64,000 nt of DNA from Lucifuga dentata (lineage: Eukaryota; Chordata; Actinopteri; Ophidiiformes; Bythitidae), in contig VXCM01001536.1 in the NCBI GenBank assembly GCA_014773175.1, positions 41,162 through 105,161 on the forward strand, given 5' to 3'. A program made the position numbers and the translations under genes. A model generated the notes under the pieces. That model did not search any database and had not been told where the DNA came from. It was given only the letters and a program-made list of their open reading frames with translations. Below are positions 24,101 to 34,345 of this stretch, piece by piece (position 1 is the stretch's first letter; each line of letters starts with the position of its first letter).

Positions 24101-27100
24101 GGTTAGTTAAATGAGGGAAGAGGCAGTAGGATGAGGCACACGTCACCGTGTCGTGAATCATGTCATGACTGAGGTACTTCCCAAGTCCCTTCACTTTCTG
24201 CAGCCTGTCCACTTTTCCTTCTGGTCTTTTGTTTGTTTCTGCCACCGTGACATCACTGACAGACTCAGAGCCCCTCTGCACAAAGCGCTGCTTGAAGTAG
24301 GTCAGATTTGATTAAGTGACATTAAATGGCAGCTATTTTACTTGAATAAAGATAAAACCTGAGGGAATATTAAAGGTATTGCCACCGCTAGAAATCAATG
24401 TGTCAGTTTCCTACAAATGTTGGGCCATGACGCAAATTGTTTTGCATGTTTCCATTTCTCTTTTTTCATCCTATTTTCCTCTCGGTTAACAAGTCAGATT
24501 AAATCAATCTGCTATTAATATGTGCCTGTAGGACTTTGATGATCATATGTGGAACTCTAACCACATTCAAACATAAACACACACATGCACAAGGTCATCT
24601 CAGTCAGATATCTTCAATCTGCAGAGGTCAAAAGCAATGTTTGTATAAATTAATGCTTCCAAACCTATTGAACGAGATATACAATAGAATAACAGGACAA
24701 CAGGATGTGGGTGAATCTGTTTCATACCTTTTGTAGCATTGATAAGATGTCATCCTTATTTTTCTGGAGCTGCAAAGAAAAAGAAGGGTAAAACTGCATG
24801 AATTTAATTAGAAATTTCATTTTTAAAAATACACAGGAGATGAAATGTATTCTAGAACAGTGGTTCTCAGTGGTACAATTATTCACAAACAACAATTATT
24901 TTTTGCTGAAAATAATCCAACTCCCATGTGCACATTATTTCCAATCTACCTGGATGTCAATAATGATTCGTGCTCATACTGTAAACTTCTCAATTTCAAT
25001 ACAGTACATGTACAAAAGCATCAGTTTTCTTACAGTTTAGATGATTTGTTCAACTGTGGTACTTGGTTCAAAAAGATAGAGAGGCACTGATTGAGAACCT
25101 GCAGCTGTGGAGGTGAAATTTATCGAATGACAGATGAATTCTCACCCTCTTCTTGTAGTAAATCCTCCACTTGTGATACTCTTTGATCACCACCTCAATC
25201 CTTCGTTTCCAGTAGCTGCCCTCTAACACAATCGCCTTTTTAACACACAAAAACAAATACCATGCTTAAGACTTTCTGGACAGAGTAAATCATTTGTAAA
25301 AAAATAAATATGTTACTTGAAGATTCCAGATTTAATTAGTTGGCCCTAATTAGTTAAAATCAATTTCCCAGGGACACAAATCACTCACTTCAGGCTTGCG
25401 ATGTGCTTCTGCCTCTGAGCCGTCCAGTGGGGTGACAAATCCACACACTGGGTTCTTCCTCTTCTCCACATCTAAAACACAGCAGATTGAAGCAATATAA
25501 GCTGATTTTATAGTCGATTGTATGTTGTTAAGTTCTATTTTTAATGGACAAAAACAATTTGACTGTGGAAAAACTGTCGATGAAAACTAAAATACAGTTT
25601 TTTGCTTTGGAACATGGTTGGCAGTAATGTAATGGTGAGTAGTATTTATTGAGCTCAAACATGCAAAGCCACCAGTATGGTCCTTTAACTAAAGGATGTG
25701 AGCACTTCTTCTGCCACAGCATGTTTGGCATAGGCCAATCTGTTGTTCTTTTTCTTTCTCATTAATTTGCATTTGACATCCTTGTTTCCATCTTAATCCT
25801 TGGTTTCCTGATAATCCAGGCAGCAGTAGATGAGTGATGGACTCACACTGAATGAACCAAGCCCTCCAGATCGCATTGTTCAGGCGGATCTTGTCCCTCC
25901 ACAGCAACCGAAGACCTTTGAAAGACTTCCACTTGGGAGAGACTATCTTACCACTGTAAAAAAAAAAAAAAAAAAAAAAAAAAATCAGATTGTAAGGATA
26001 TTTAGTCCAGCATATCAAAAACACAAGTCACTTATGATATACAAAGTGCTACTCTTTTCTTGCCTTTAAAAGATATCCCTACACACACACAGACACAATA
26101 AATGAGAAATTTAAGTGACTGGATACTCTTTGGGCAAAATGGAAACTTGGGAAATGAAGCAGCATCTGAAGAGCCCTGCTTCACCCCTGTTTGAAATCTG
26201 TCCTGATTTTGACTAATAGTATCCAATCAGCTTACTCACCAGTACACTGGCAAGCTGTTTGTGCTTCTCTCAGCTTTCTGAGTGATGAAAAAAGGCCTCT
26301 TAATGTGAGGTGCTCAGAGAGTTGCTAGGAAGCCAGGAGAATCATTTTCAACATGCTTTTAATGGAGCAACAGATGCACAAAACAGCAGAGACAGCATAT
26401 CACTGCAGAAAAATAACTAACACCAGCCTGGTTAATGACAAATAGGCACATTGGACACTTTATACACACACACACACACACACACACTGTGTGTGTGTGT
26501 GTGTGTGTGTGTATAAAGTGCCATTATTAAACTGCCATTATTAAAAACAGTCTAGTGTATGTTGTACGTTTCATTTAGTGTGAGACTATCATTAAACAAT
26601 TAAAAAAAAACACAAGCTTGGCACTCAGATTGGTAGAAAGATGTGTTTTTTTGGGCCAGAGGTTGATAGCAGCAATTATGAAGCAGCTGTGTGAGCAACA
26701 CTGAAGCTTAATTTTCTCATGTCTAAAAAGTCCCTGTTTCTTTTCAATGTTGTGTCAGATATTGGTCAGTTTTTAATCAGAAAGTAAGAAAGCTAAGGGC
26801 AAACAAATCTGACTCCAATATGACAAGCCTGATTATTTTAACGTTGCAGAGAATAAAATCACCTGCAATCGTTTCATGTTCTTCTGTCCTTTCCCTCAGT
26901 TACACTGTAATCTCTCCAGCAGCCAACTAGAAGCAAAGTCCAGCATTCAGTGAAGATTTTCCAAACTGTTGCGCAAGAGACTGAAAAAATCTAAAAACAC
27001 ATCCACTCACAGCAAAAGCCTTTCAGTTTGCGAGGAAAATACAGAGAGCTATATACTATCAGTAATTTTTAAATATATGCAAATATGAGCTCCAGAAAGG

Positions 27101-27677
27101 GGGACAGAGTGGGTAAAAGCCATCTAAAAGCTGTTCTAACCAGGTTAAAACAAATCTATATGTGCATTTAACTTTTTGCATCAGTTTGATGTATTTTATT
27201 TAAGGCTCTATTACATTAATTATGAGGTCAAACTGAACAGAAAGGGGTAAACCTTTACACAAATTGAAGTGGATGTACATAGGCAGCCAAAGTGAGTGGG
27301 TTTATTGTGGAGACCCACCTGTAGGCCAGGGACATGCACTCAAACAGGCGAGTCAGAGTAGGGTCGATGCTCAGGCTGCCGGAGCTGAACGGTCCGTACC
27401 GGTACGTCTGGCACCACGTCCTGTTCACCGTGTCAAAGTCATATGTGAGAGCTGCTCCGCTTTTCCTCCTGCGCGGCGTGGAGTCGCTGTGGGGAGACGA
27501 CACCATGAAGTGTCCGCTGTGGATCACCTGGCTGCCGTGGAAGGGCCCAGAGGAGCATCCGGTACCCGCCACCTGCGCAGGATCTCCCTCCTGTTCCGAG
27601 AAGGAGTCCGAGGAGTCGTGGAGCTGGCTGTGTCCGGATGAAGACGCCGTGCCTGTGCCTGCCATGGCCCGTTTCAT
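11395..27677 (-). CDS. mlxipl: MLX-interacting protein-like / carbohydrate response element binding protein (ChREBP)
   Basis: Glucose-sensing bHLH-zipper transcription factor; with MLX it binds carbohydrate response elements of glycolytic and lipogenic genes. Coding exons (high to low): 27677-27319, 25953-25847, 25471-25389, 25235-25146, 24769-24728, 21623-21449, 20696-20616, 17745-17594, 17484-16798, 16711-16638, 15645-15387, 14765-14650, 14484-14362, 14141-14014, 13164-13041, 11808-11679, 11558-11395. All phases agree and give 942 aa once the exon 9 duplication is removed. N-terminal Mondo conserved region: VIHSGHFMVSSPHSD at about 51-65, the export-signal-like SIDPTLTRLFECMSLAY at 103-119, KWKSFKGLRLLWRDKIRLNN, and a basic YWKRRIEVVIKEYHKW. 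Next come the LSDISDTLFTMTQ and PNLDEFMDI segments, a Ser/Thr/Pro-rich middle, bHLH at about 725-780 (HISAEQKRRFNIKLGFDTL), a zipper, and the WMC/DCD tail ending STSTSILTDPSLLPEQAT. ITHISAEQKRRFNIKLGF marks MLXIPL rather than MondoA. Initiator Met1 or Met5 is possible. Confidence 0.95.
12149..12173. repeat. (GA)n microsatellite in an mlxipl intron
   Basis: About 12 GA units between exons 16 and 15. Confidence 0.9.
15626..15643 (-). repeat. Coding (AGC)n repeat in mlxipl exon 11
   Basis: Tandem AGC codons at the 5' end of exon 11 encode a run of six serines in the low-complexity central region, directly after the Ser-rich end of exon 10. Length variation here would not shift the frame. Confidence 0.8.
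17071..17199. repeat. Exact 64-bp direct duplication around a single N, inside mlxipl exon 9
   Basis: Bases 17071-17134 recur exactly at 17136-17199 with N at 17135 between them. The 65 extra bases shift the frame of exon 9. Deleting one copy plus the N gives an exon of 622 bp whose phase matches both neighbours, so the duplication is almost certainly an assembly join error and not a mutation. Confidence 0.95.
17746..20615. other. mlxipl intron 7 (2.9 kb), no gene content
   Basis: AT-rich intron between exons 8 and 7. It contains fold-back repeat copy B and short CA runs. Several ORFs of 60-116 codons on the minus strand are low-complexity and hydrophobic, have no homology I recognise, and lack exon context. 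Confidence 0.7.
19874..20342 (+). repeat. Fold-back (MITE-like) repeat family, copy B
   Basis: The left end is degenerate (TTTAAACAACAATACTGATG). The interior carries the family block around CAACTTGTAGCGACTTGAAA and ATCCATCACAGCAAAC, and the right end reads CACTGGTATGGCCCTTTAAA. Same orientation as copy A. Confidence 0.8.
21338..21400 (+). repeat. Short dispersed repeat, copy 1
   Basis: GATGCTATGATAAATG followed by CTCATGCCACCAATTTGATG closely matches a segment at 22805-22870. The two share about 60 diverged positions within one mlxipl intron region. Confidence 0.6.
22713..22766. repeat. Perfect inverted repeat, 24-bp arms, 6-bp loop
   Basis: Arm 22713-22736 (GAGATGAGATTTCAAAGGGC...) pairs without mismatch with 22743-22766, leaving a GCATTG loop. 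The right arm is followed by a partial second copy of its AAAGGGCAC core. Confidence 0.95.
22805..22870 (+). repeat. Short dispersed repeat, copy 2
   Basis: Diverged counterpart of 21338-21400, carrying CTATGATAAATG and ACCAATTTGATGGTGGATTT with a small internal insertion. Confidence 0.6.
25590..25688 (+). repeat. Fold-back (MITE-like) repeat family, copy C, terminal fragment only
   Basis: Only one terminal arm is clear: GGCAGTAATGTAATG through GAGCTCAAACATGCAAAG to CACCAGTATGGTCCTTTAA. It lies in the intron between mlxipl exons 2 and 3. Confidence 0.75.
26456..26520. repeat. (CA)n-(TG)n palindromic microsatellite
   Basis: CACTTTATA, then (CA)n, then (TG)n, then TATAAAGTG: a 65-bp near-perfect palindrome with unique 9-bp flanks that also pair. 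It lies in mlxipl intron 1. Confidence 0.95.
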
Positions 27678-28435
27678 TCAGCGCTGACTGGCCGCCAAAC
27701 GGTGAACTTTCTCCTCAGCAGACTCCCCCTCCTTCCCCTCACTGCCGCTCAGCGGTCAGGTTTCTGGCCCTGTTTAGCAGGAGAAATCTAAACCTTTTAA
27801 AATTAATTTAAATTGAATTTGGTGGAAAGTTAGGACGTATGCCGAGGAATAAGTGATTCGTTTTTGGTGCAGATCCAAGATTCTACACAGGATTTACTAA
27901 CAGTGCAAGACAGAGCATTTCCTCATTAAATATACAGTTTATGTATTAGACCCTGATTAAATATTTCCAAACATTTCCTATTAATAAAATGTAACTGCAG
28001 CCCTGTGAGACCTCATATCAGCTCATAACCCAACTAACTCAACTTACTAACTAGATAGTGTTTGAGGCCTGTTGAGTAAGATGTTATCATTACGTCAATT
28101 TCTTCTTCTTCTTCTTCTGTAAAATTTTATGGCGGTTGGCAAACAACAAATTGGTGCATTACCGCCACCAACTGGTGAGGAGTGTATGTCAATTTCCTAT
28201 GGTGGTAAAGTCCTTAAAGGACTATTGAGGACAGTAATAGGAGTCTTAATAGGAAATAATTAAAAATAAATAGTACCATATGGCGTTATTGTCTCTGAAA
28301 CACTCAAAATTGAGTTTACTGAACATTTTCTAGTCATTCAATTCCTAATAGCTCCTTTAATGTAAGCTGTAAGCATTGCCACAGTCTAACACAGACAGAT
28401 GGACAGACAGACTGATTGATTGATTGATTGATTGA
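27678..28435. promoter_or_regulatory. mlxipl 5' flank and probable promoter region
   Basis: This is the interval between the mlxipl ATG and the Tc1 element. The first 100 bp (27680-27780) are pyrimidine- and GC-rich. I see no canonical paired E-box carbohydrate response element and no TATA box at a convincing spacing. 28099-28176 is a repeat rather than unique promoter sequence, and GATT repeats abut the transposon at 28410-28435. Confidence 0.4.
28099..28176 (+). repeat. Teleost interspersed repeat (TTC-rich head, TTTTATGGCGGTTGGC core)
   Basis: A (TTC)n run leads into TTTTATGGCGGTTGGCAAAC and TGCATTACCGCCACCAACTGG. From memory this combination recurs widely in fish genomes as a short non-coding element. 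I cannot assign a family name. Confidence 0.6.
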
Positions 28436-30019
28436 TGTGAAAAAATATTGGACCCCCTCCTGATTTCTTCTTTTTGTGTGTATCTCATACTGTTTCATAT
28501 CTTCAAACAAAATCTAACAGAAAACAAAGGCAACCTGAGCCAACACAAAATACAAGTTTTAAATGCTAATTGTATTTATTGAAGCAAAAAGGTTATGTAA
28601 TACCAACTAGTGTGAAAAAGTATTTGCCCCTTATTACATCCACAAAAGTACCCAACTTAATTGATAATGGGTTGCAGCTGGACTAGACACACCCAGGCTG
28701 ATTACCTGTTCAATCAAATCATCACTTCAACAGACCATTTTCAGAAGCATGAAGCTGACTAAAAGGTCTGTCTCACCAGGAGCACACTATGCCTCCATTA
28801 AAGGAAATTCCAGAAGAGATGAGGAAGAAGGTGACTGAAATACATCATTCTGGGAAGGGTTACAAACTATTTCTAAGGCTCTGGGACTCTACAGATCCAC
28901 AGTGAGAGACGTTATCTACAAATGGAGAAGACTTGGAATAATATAAGTGGCTGACTTCCCAAAATTCCTCCTAGAACACGGTGATGACTCATCCAAGAAG
29001 TCACAAAAGATCCAAGGAAAACAACCAAGGACTGCAGGCCTCTCTCACCTCAATAAAGGTCAGAGTTCATGACTCCACTATCCAAAAGACACTGAGTAGA
29101 AATGGCATCCATGGGAGAGAGGCAAAAACCACTGCTAATCCAGAAGAACATGAAGGCTCGTCTGAATTTTATCACAACACACCCTGATGGCCTCAAACCT
29201 TTTGGGAGAATCTTCTATGGACTGATGAGTCGAAAGCTGAACTGTTTGGAAGATGGGGTCCCGTTAACATCTGGCATAACCAAACACAAAATTCCCCAAA
29301 AAGAACATCATACCTACTGTCAAGCATGGAGGTTGCAGTGTAATGTTGTGGGGTTGCTTTGCTATTTCAGGGCCAGGGCGACTTGCCATAACTGAAGGAA
29401 ACATGAATTCTGCTCTCTACCAGAAAATCCTGAAGAACATCAGGTCATCAGTCTGAGTTAAAGCTCAAGCGCAATGGGTTACGCACCAAGACAATGATCC
29501 CAAGCATAAATCGATTCCTGAATGGCTCAAAAGGAAAGTTTTGGAGTGGCCTAGTCAAAGTCTGGACCTGAACTCCATTGAGATGCTCTGGTGGGACCTG
29601 AAAAGAGCAGTTCATGCTCGCAAACTCTCCAATGTGGCTACACTAAAGCAGTTCTGCAAAGAAGAGTGGGCCAAAATTCCACCACAGTGATGGAGGAATT
29701 TTCGAACTGGAGATCAGAAACTGATCCCCATGATGATGATCCAGATCCCCATGATGAACACAGACTGATCTCAGAAGCTTTTGGTTACAGTTGTTGCTGC
29801 TAAAGGTGGCACAACTAGCTATTAAGCACAGGGGGGGCGAATACTTTTTCACACTAGTTGGTATTGCATAACCTTTTTGTTTCAATAAATACAATTATTT
29901 AAAATTTGTATTTTGTGTTTACTCACATTGTTAGATTTTGTTAAGATCTGACACAGTTTATTATGAGATACAGATACACAAATAGAAGAAATCAGGAGGG
30001 GGTTGAATACTTTTTCACA
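28436..30019 (+). mobile_element. Tc1/mariner-like DNA transposon with long IR/DR-type inverted repeats
   Basis: The element is about 1.58 kb. The left end begins TGTGAAAAAATATTGGACCC, and its complement closes the element at 30019. A second, inner direct-repeat-like motif, GTGTGAAAAAGTATTTGCCC, is at 28610-28628, with its inverted counterpart at about 29838-29856. The inverted repeats are therefore about 190-200 bp with a binding-site-like motif at both ends of each, the IR/DR arrangement known in Sleeping Beauty-type Tc1 elements. A tandem GATT run forms the left flank. The arms have diverged visibly from each other, so this is an old insertion. It sits about 760 bp upstream of the mlxipl ATG. 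Confidence 0.9.
28790..29687 (+). pseudogene. Tc1-like transposase remnant, frameshifted
   Basis: Transposase-like coding sequence spread over several frames. Visible in order: an N-terminal helix-turn-helix-like part (about 28800-28960, interrupted by stops), a part with TDESKAELFG-like coding (about 29223-29250) carrying the first catalytic Asp of the DDE/DDD triad, WGCF-like coding (about 29350), an [14 protein letters not shown] block (about 29487-29515) with the second Asp, and an [23 protein letters not shown] block (about 29550-29610) containing the third acidic residue. Frameshifts and in-frame stops separate these blocks, so no functional enzyme is encoded. The longest intact pieces are only about 70-100 codons. 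Confidence 0.88.
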
Positions 30020-31923
30020 GCAGCGCAGATAGTTTTCAGTTTGATGCTGGTCACCCCAGCATCAAATTCAAAACACTGATTTATATGGTAACTTGCTGTC
30101 ACTAACATTGTGACTTTTAATAAAAGCGTTAATGACAAAGTTATTAGTATTTCCTAATGCTAAAAAGTTTTACAATACACACATAGTAGTAAAATATGAC
30201 TATATTTTCATTCGTCAGTCATAAATACAAAATGCCCTTAAATGAGGTGTGATAAACTGCATATCTGTATTTTAGATAATCAAAAAACCATATTGGGCCC
30301 TCAGGCTACTATGGAATGGACAACTGATCCTCAGTTATTTCAGAATACTCTGCCTAATTTTATGTTAAACATTTTTGGTTGCATTTGGGATCATTGCATT
30401 TGATCAGTTGCATTTGGGATCATTTAAAATATTGTAGTTAGAACTACAGCTGGAGTGTCTTGTACATTTTCACGATTGCAAACCTTTTGAGATGTGCAAG
30501 TTGCTGAAAGTTTATAAGATGCAGAGGCAGTTTGGGAAAAGTTGTGGATTAGAAGCACAATTCACATATTAAGACAGAAAATGTTTAACCAATGTACTTT
30601 GTAAATTGGTTGCTATAGGAGATTGATTTGCAAATTATTTTGACATCCCCTGCCTCCACACACTGGAAATACATCTGAGTGCTGATCTTAGCTTACCATC
30701 AAAAGCCAAACATAAAAAACCTTTCACCTTTTTACAAATGTGTTGAATCATTTTCCAAAGTCTAGCAGTTTTGACAGTTTTAATAAAATAAGGAATCTGT
30801 CATCTGAAGGACACTTATGAAGAACGAGTAAACTGTTGTTTTTTGATACAATAGTGCTACAGAAGTATTTTAATTTATGAGACCATAGGGAATTTCCATG
30901 ATTGATAATATGAAAGTGTACAAGTCATGGGATCATTATTTATGAATATGCATCCTGCAATATCAACATTCAGTCTTTGCTTTCACTTTTTCTCTTCAGG
31001 CTTGAAAATCTAAACAAATTAGGAGCCATTATTATGTTTTATGTGACCCTTTTCAGTCCTTTATGAGGCTCAAATAAATGCAGGAGTCACATCTGCATAT
31101 CAATCAATCATCAGCAACATTGTTAATACCTAATCTGATTAACTTTTTTTTAAAGAACAAACTAAATTCAAACATCTGTTACTATCAAGCTATTTTATTG
31201 GACAGACCTTTGGTCATGTGAACATGACTAATCAGAAGACAGATGCTGCTCAAATTCAGACTTCATGTATTTTGCTCTAATACAGTCAGTTCAATACTCA
31301 TCAAGCCAAGCCAAAGAAGCTACCTTAGACTTCAATCAGGTTTCTCAACTTGTAAAATATTAAGATGTAATATTTAAAAGTAAAGACAGAGTTTGTAAAT
31401 GCTTTCATTTTTGGAGTTCTTGTAATCACAGCATGGAGGCTGAATTTATTTGCTTATTGTTTTAAATGCAGTTGTTCATATTCATGAATACTGACTGCAT
31501 TAGACCACATTAGACCTTTCCAGTAAAACAGGAACTCTGAAACTGAGTGACACTTGTTATAAATGATGATTTCTGCAGATTATCATGACTTGCATTATTT
31601 ATGGTCTTTATATATTAACCTAACTTAAGTTACAGAAAAATATAGACACAATCCAACAAAAAGGACACATTTGCAGCCAAGTACTAATGTGATGACTGCT
31701 GGCAAACTGGCTCATTCTCAGAGGGATCAAAGCAGGTTATCACAGTCTGTTTCGAGAGCCAAATGTAGGTCAATCAATCAGTGCTGCAGCATTTGCTTTA
31801 CTCTTACTGTGTCACTATACCTGCAACTGTATCAGGGTGTGTACTGAAAAACTGACATCTAATTTTGATTTTTTTTTTTTTTTTTTNTTTTTTTTTTTTT
31901 TTTGTTTTTACAATCTCTTTACA
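30020..31923. other. Intergenic, c1qbp 3' side
   Basis: 1.9 kb of AT-rich sequence with no recognisable gene. TTTATT at 31445-31450 reads AATAAA on the minus strand and could serve c1qbp. A poly-T with an N at 31887 (poly-A on the minus strand) lies only about 20 bp beyond the c1qbp stop. Confidence 0.5.
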
Positions 31924-34184
31924 TTAGTTACATTTGACAAAACTTTGGAGGTCTTCCAGGAATTTGATGTACTCTTGATGCTCAATGGCAGTGCTCAGCT
32001 CCATCAGCTCATCGGCAAAGGTGTTGTCAACTCCGCGGTCGGCCAAGAAGTCCATCAGGTGGTCATACAGGGCCTGAAAAACAATAGAAGTCATATCAGC
32101 TGAGCAAATGAGCTTCATTAAAACGTATTAAAGAACATGACAGAAATTGATACTAAAAGTAAAAATCATTAAAAAAAATAATAATCACAGGCAAATAAAT
32201 CAAAGTCAAGAACATGGGGCTCCAGAGCAGATTTGCTTTATCAACCTAAAGTCGATATGGTTATGATTTTTCTTGTGTGTGATCGCTGATGAGCGATATG
32301 TTTCTTACCCAGTCCAGAGAGTCTGTGTTAAGTGTGTAGCTGGTCTCCTTCCAGTCTGAATCTCCCTCAGGCTGGAAACTGATCTCACGGATGGCAAAAA
32401 TGTCACTCTCCTCTTCTCCTTCACCATGACTCATCTAGAACATCCAAAAGTAGAAGAATTTACTTACCTCATCAACGTCTCATATGAAGGGAACAGACAT
32501 AATATTGCTGCTGATATGTTAAATCTGATGTTAATTTCTGTACAAATGAATGTGAGCTACGCTTACCTCATCTTCAGGAAAATGGCAGTCAAACACCAGG
32601 GAATGTTTTTCAGACTGTTTTGTTACTTCAACAACAAAGTTGGGTGTTGACACAATTTCAGGCTTTAAAGAGAAATAGAATGTAGAATTATTTTAATGTA
32701 CTGAGGTGGAAATTTTTCATTGCAGTATACAAACATATTGCATCAACAGCTTTCATCATTTATATTTCTGTTGGTTTTTGAACTCAGACTGAGGAAGCAG
32801 TTATATTAAATTGTGTGTGCGTGTGTATATATATATATAAATAAACATAAATAACTTTTTTTTTTTTTTTTTTTTTTTACATACTTCTATCAAATAAAAT
32901 GAACAACAAGTTCTTTAAGGTTCACCTCATCATCTGCTGACTTCTGCTGTCCCTGATCAGCATCCTCCTCAAAGTTTGGAGGAATACTGTTATTGACATT
33001 AAATGTGATGGTGACTCTGTTAAAAAAAAAAAAAAAGATGGAGATTAAAAACTCATTAAGTGTGCCACAATGTTTACATAGACTAGTTAACTGTGGCCTA
33101 AGTGCAAAGCCTTACTTTTCTCCAGAAATACTTCTAGTGAGTTTAGCCTCTGTGCCATTCATCGACAGCTCCCAACCTCCAGACATCTTAGGAAGTGTTT
33201 TGCTTTTCTGGATCTTCTTCTCCTCTTTGATTTCATCAGACAGGAAATCACCAAAAGCTTTGTCACCTGTATAAGAAACAGAAAAGGTGGTGTGCCCATG
33301 CAAAGCTGTATAAATAGAAAATTCAATTATTGTTATACACCTGAATTTCCAATATTAGTTTAATTAAACTGAGCCTGAACTGCAGAAGGGAAATGCTTTT
33401 ATCTCAGGTGTCTTGGTCTTTTTAGTGATATCTGGTATAATGAAGGTTTCACTGTTGTTACTCCTTCCAACATCACCTACTGACACTGTCAATCAAACAA
33501 CTTGCAACTGGCTGAATCTCTTATTGTCTCTTTCACACCATGAAAAATATACTTTTGCTACCATGTAACTGTTTTAGGACATCTTATAGCTCTACTGCGA
33601 AACCCTACACATCAAAAATGGAGAACTACAACCATACAGTTATAAGGTAAGTTATAAGACAGTTGTTTTTTTTTAATCTGATTTACATGTTCTCCAAGGT
33701 GCATTCTTACTCAACAACAGTATATGAGTCGAGGCTGTGTGTACAGACTGTGGCTCTCATAAGTAAATGGCTTTAAGTTTATTTAAGGGCTTCTGTGCTT
33801 TTTAGCAGAAGATAAACGCCATTTATAAACTTTCCAGGTCCTCTCCATATAGGCTTGCTGTTCTTGGTGCAATATTGCGCGATAGCTAGCCTAGCTAGCT
33901 AATTCACTAAAGCTAACCGGTCATACATTACCTTCTGTGTGCAGTCCACCGCATCCACACGACACGGGGGTACTGAAGACTTTTGAACTGAACAGTTTTG
34001 GTCTGTATCCCGAAGAGGCTCCGCTATTATTCATCATCCACAGAGACCGGGTGAAGGGCCGAATTGTTGCCGAGCTTGGAGAACACAATGTCGGACTGGT
34101 GAGAGGCAGAGCTCGCGCCGTGGTCGTGGTCGCTGTGGAGAGGCGGACAGTGGCTGCCACCGCACGGACAAATGACTTTAGCAT
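31924..34184 (-). CDS. c1qbp: Complement component 1 Q subcomponent-binding protein, mitochondrial (p32 / gC1qR)
   Basis: Trimeric acidic MAM33-family protein of the mitochondrial matrix. In mammals it supports mitochondrial ribosome function and oxidative phosphorylation, and binds the globular heads of C1q when outside mitochondria. Coding exons, high to low: 34184-33932, 33266-33116, 33016-32926, 32662-32567, 32434-32309, 32073-31924. Phases agree and total 288 aa (human about 282). Residues 1 to about 80 are Arg-, Ser- and Thr-rich without acidic residues, a mitochondrial presequence. The mature protein starts near LHTEGDKAFGDFLSDEIKEE, continues through LPKMSGGWELSMNGTEAKL and an acidic linker, and ends with the family signature DSLDWALYDHLMDFLADRGV and DNTFADELMELSTAIEHQEY. 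The ATG at 34184 is preferred: the frame continues upstream without another ATG. Exon 3 has a T-rich acceptor. Confidence 0.97.
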
Positions 34185-34289
34185 GGCTGTATACAAATTT
34201 TAAGGTGAGTAACAAAACATAAATTAGTATGATACTACACTGAAACCGGCTAGCTCTCCTTCTCTGCTGCTTCTAGCTGTTTTCAGACT

Positions 34290-34345
34290 ACACACGTGTG
34301 GAAGGGCACATTGACCTATAGTAACTATGACCTTTGCACCGGAAA
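34290..34345. promoter_or_regulatory. Candidate c1qbp promoter: E-box, DR1-like nuclear-receptor site, ETS core
   Basis: About 110-160 bp upstream of the c1qbp ATG lie CACGTG (34293-34298), TGACCTTTGCACC (34328-34340; a DR1-like arrangement of the type bound by HNF4/PPAR/COUP factors) and CCGGAA (34339-34344, ETS core). TTGACCTA near 34310 is a possible orphan-receptor half site. E-box, ETS and nuclear-receptor motifs are common in promoters of nuclear-encoded mitochondrial genes; occupancy here is inference. Confidence 0.45.

Larger units (their letters stand above)
21624..24727. other. mlxipl intron 5 (3.1 kb)
   Basis: Holds a perfect hairpin (22713-22766), one copy of a short dispersed repeat (22805-22870) and GT-rich patches near 22360-22400. 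A minus-strand frame of about 62 codons at 24093-24281 begins behind an AG acceptor-like site but has no homolog I recognise. It is discussed under findings. Confidence 0.6.

Noticed and set aside
11395..27677. Identity as mlxip (MondoA) instead of mlxipl
   Set aside because: The N-terminal linker is MondoA-like, but the basic helix-loop-helix (ITHISAEQKRRFNIKLGFDT), LSDISDTLFTMTQ and other segments match ChREBP, where MondoA has a distinct sequence.
27264..27687. Two plus-strand ORFs (125 and 117 codons) opposite mlxipl exon 1
   Set aside because: Antisense shadows in a GC-rich coding exon; the minus-strand frame carries the conserved Mondo motifs.
33937..34203. Plus-strand 88-codon ORF over c1qbp exon 1
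   Set aside because: It is the antisense shadow of the c1qbp presequence exon, whose identity is secure.
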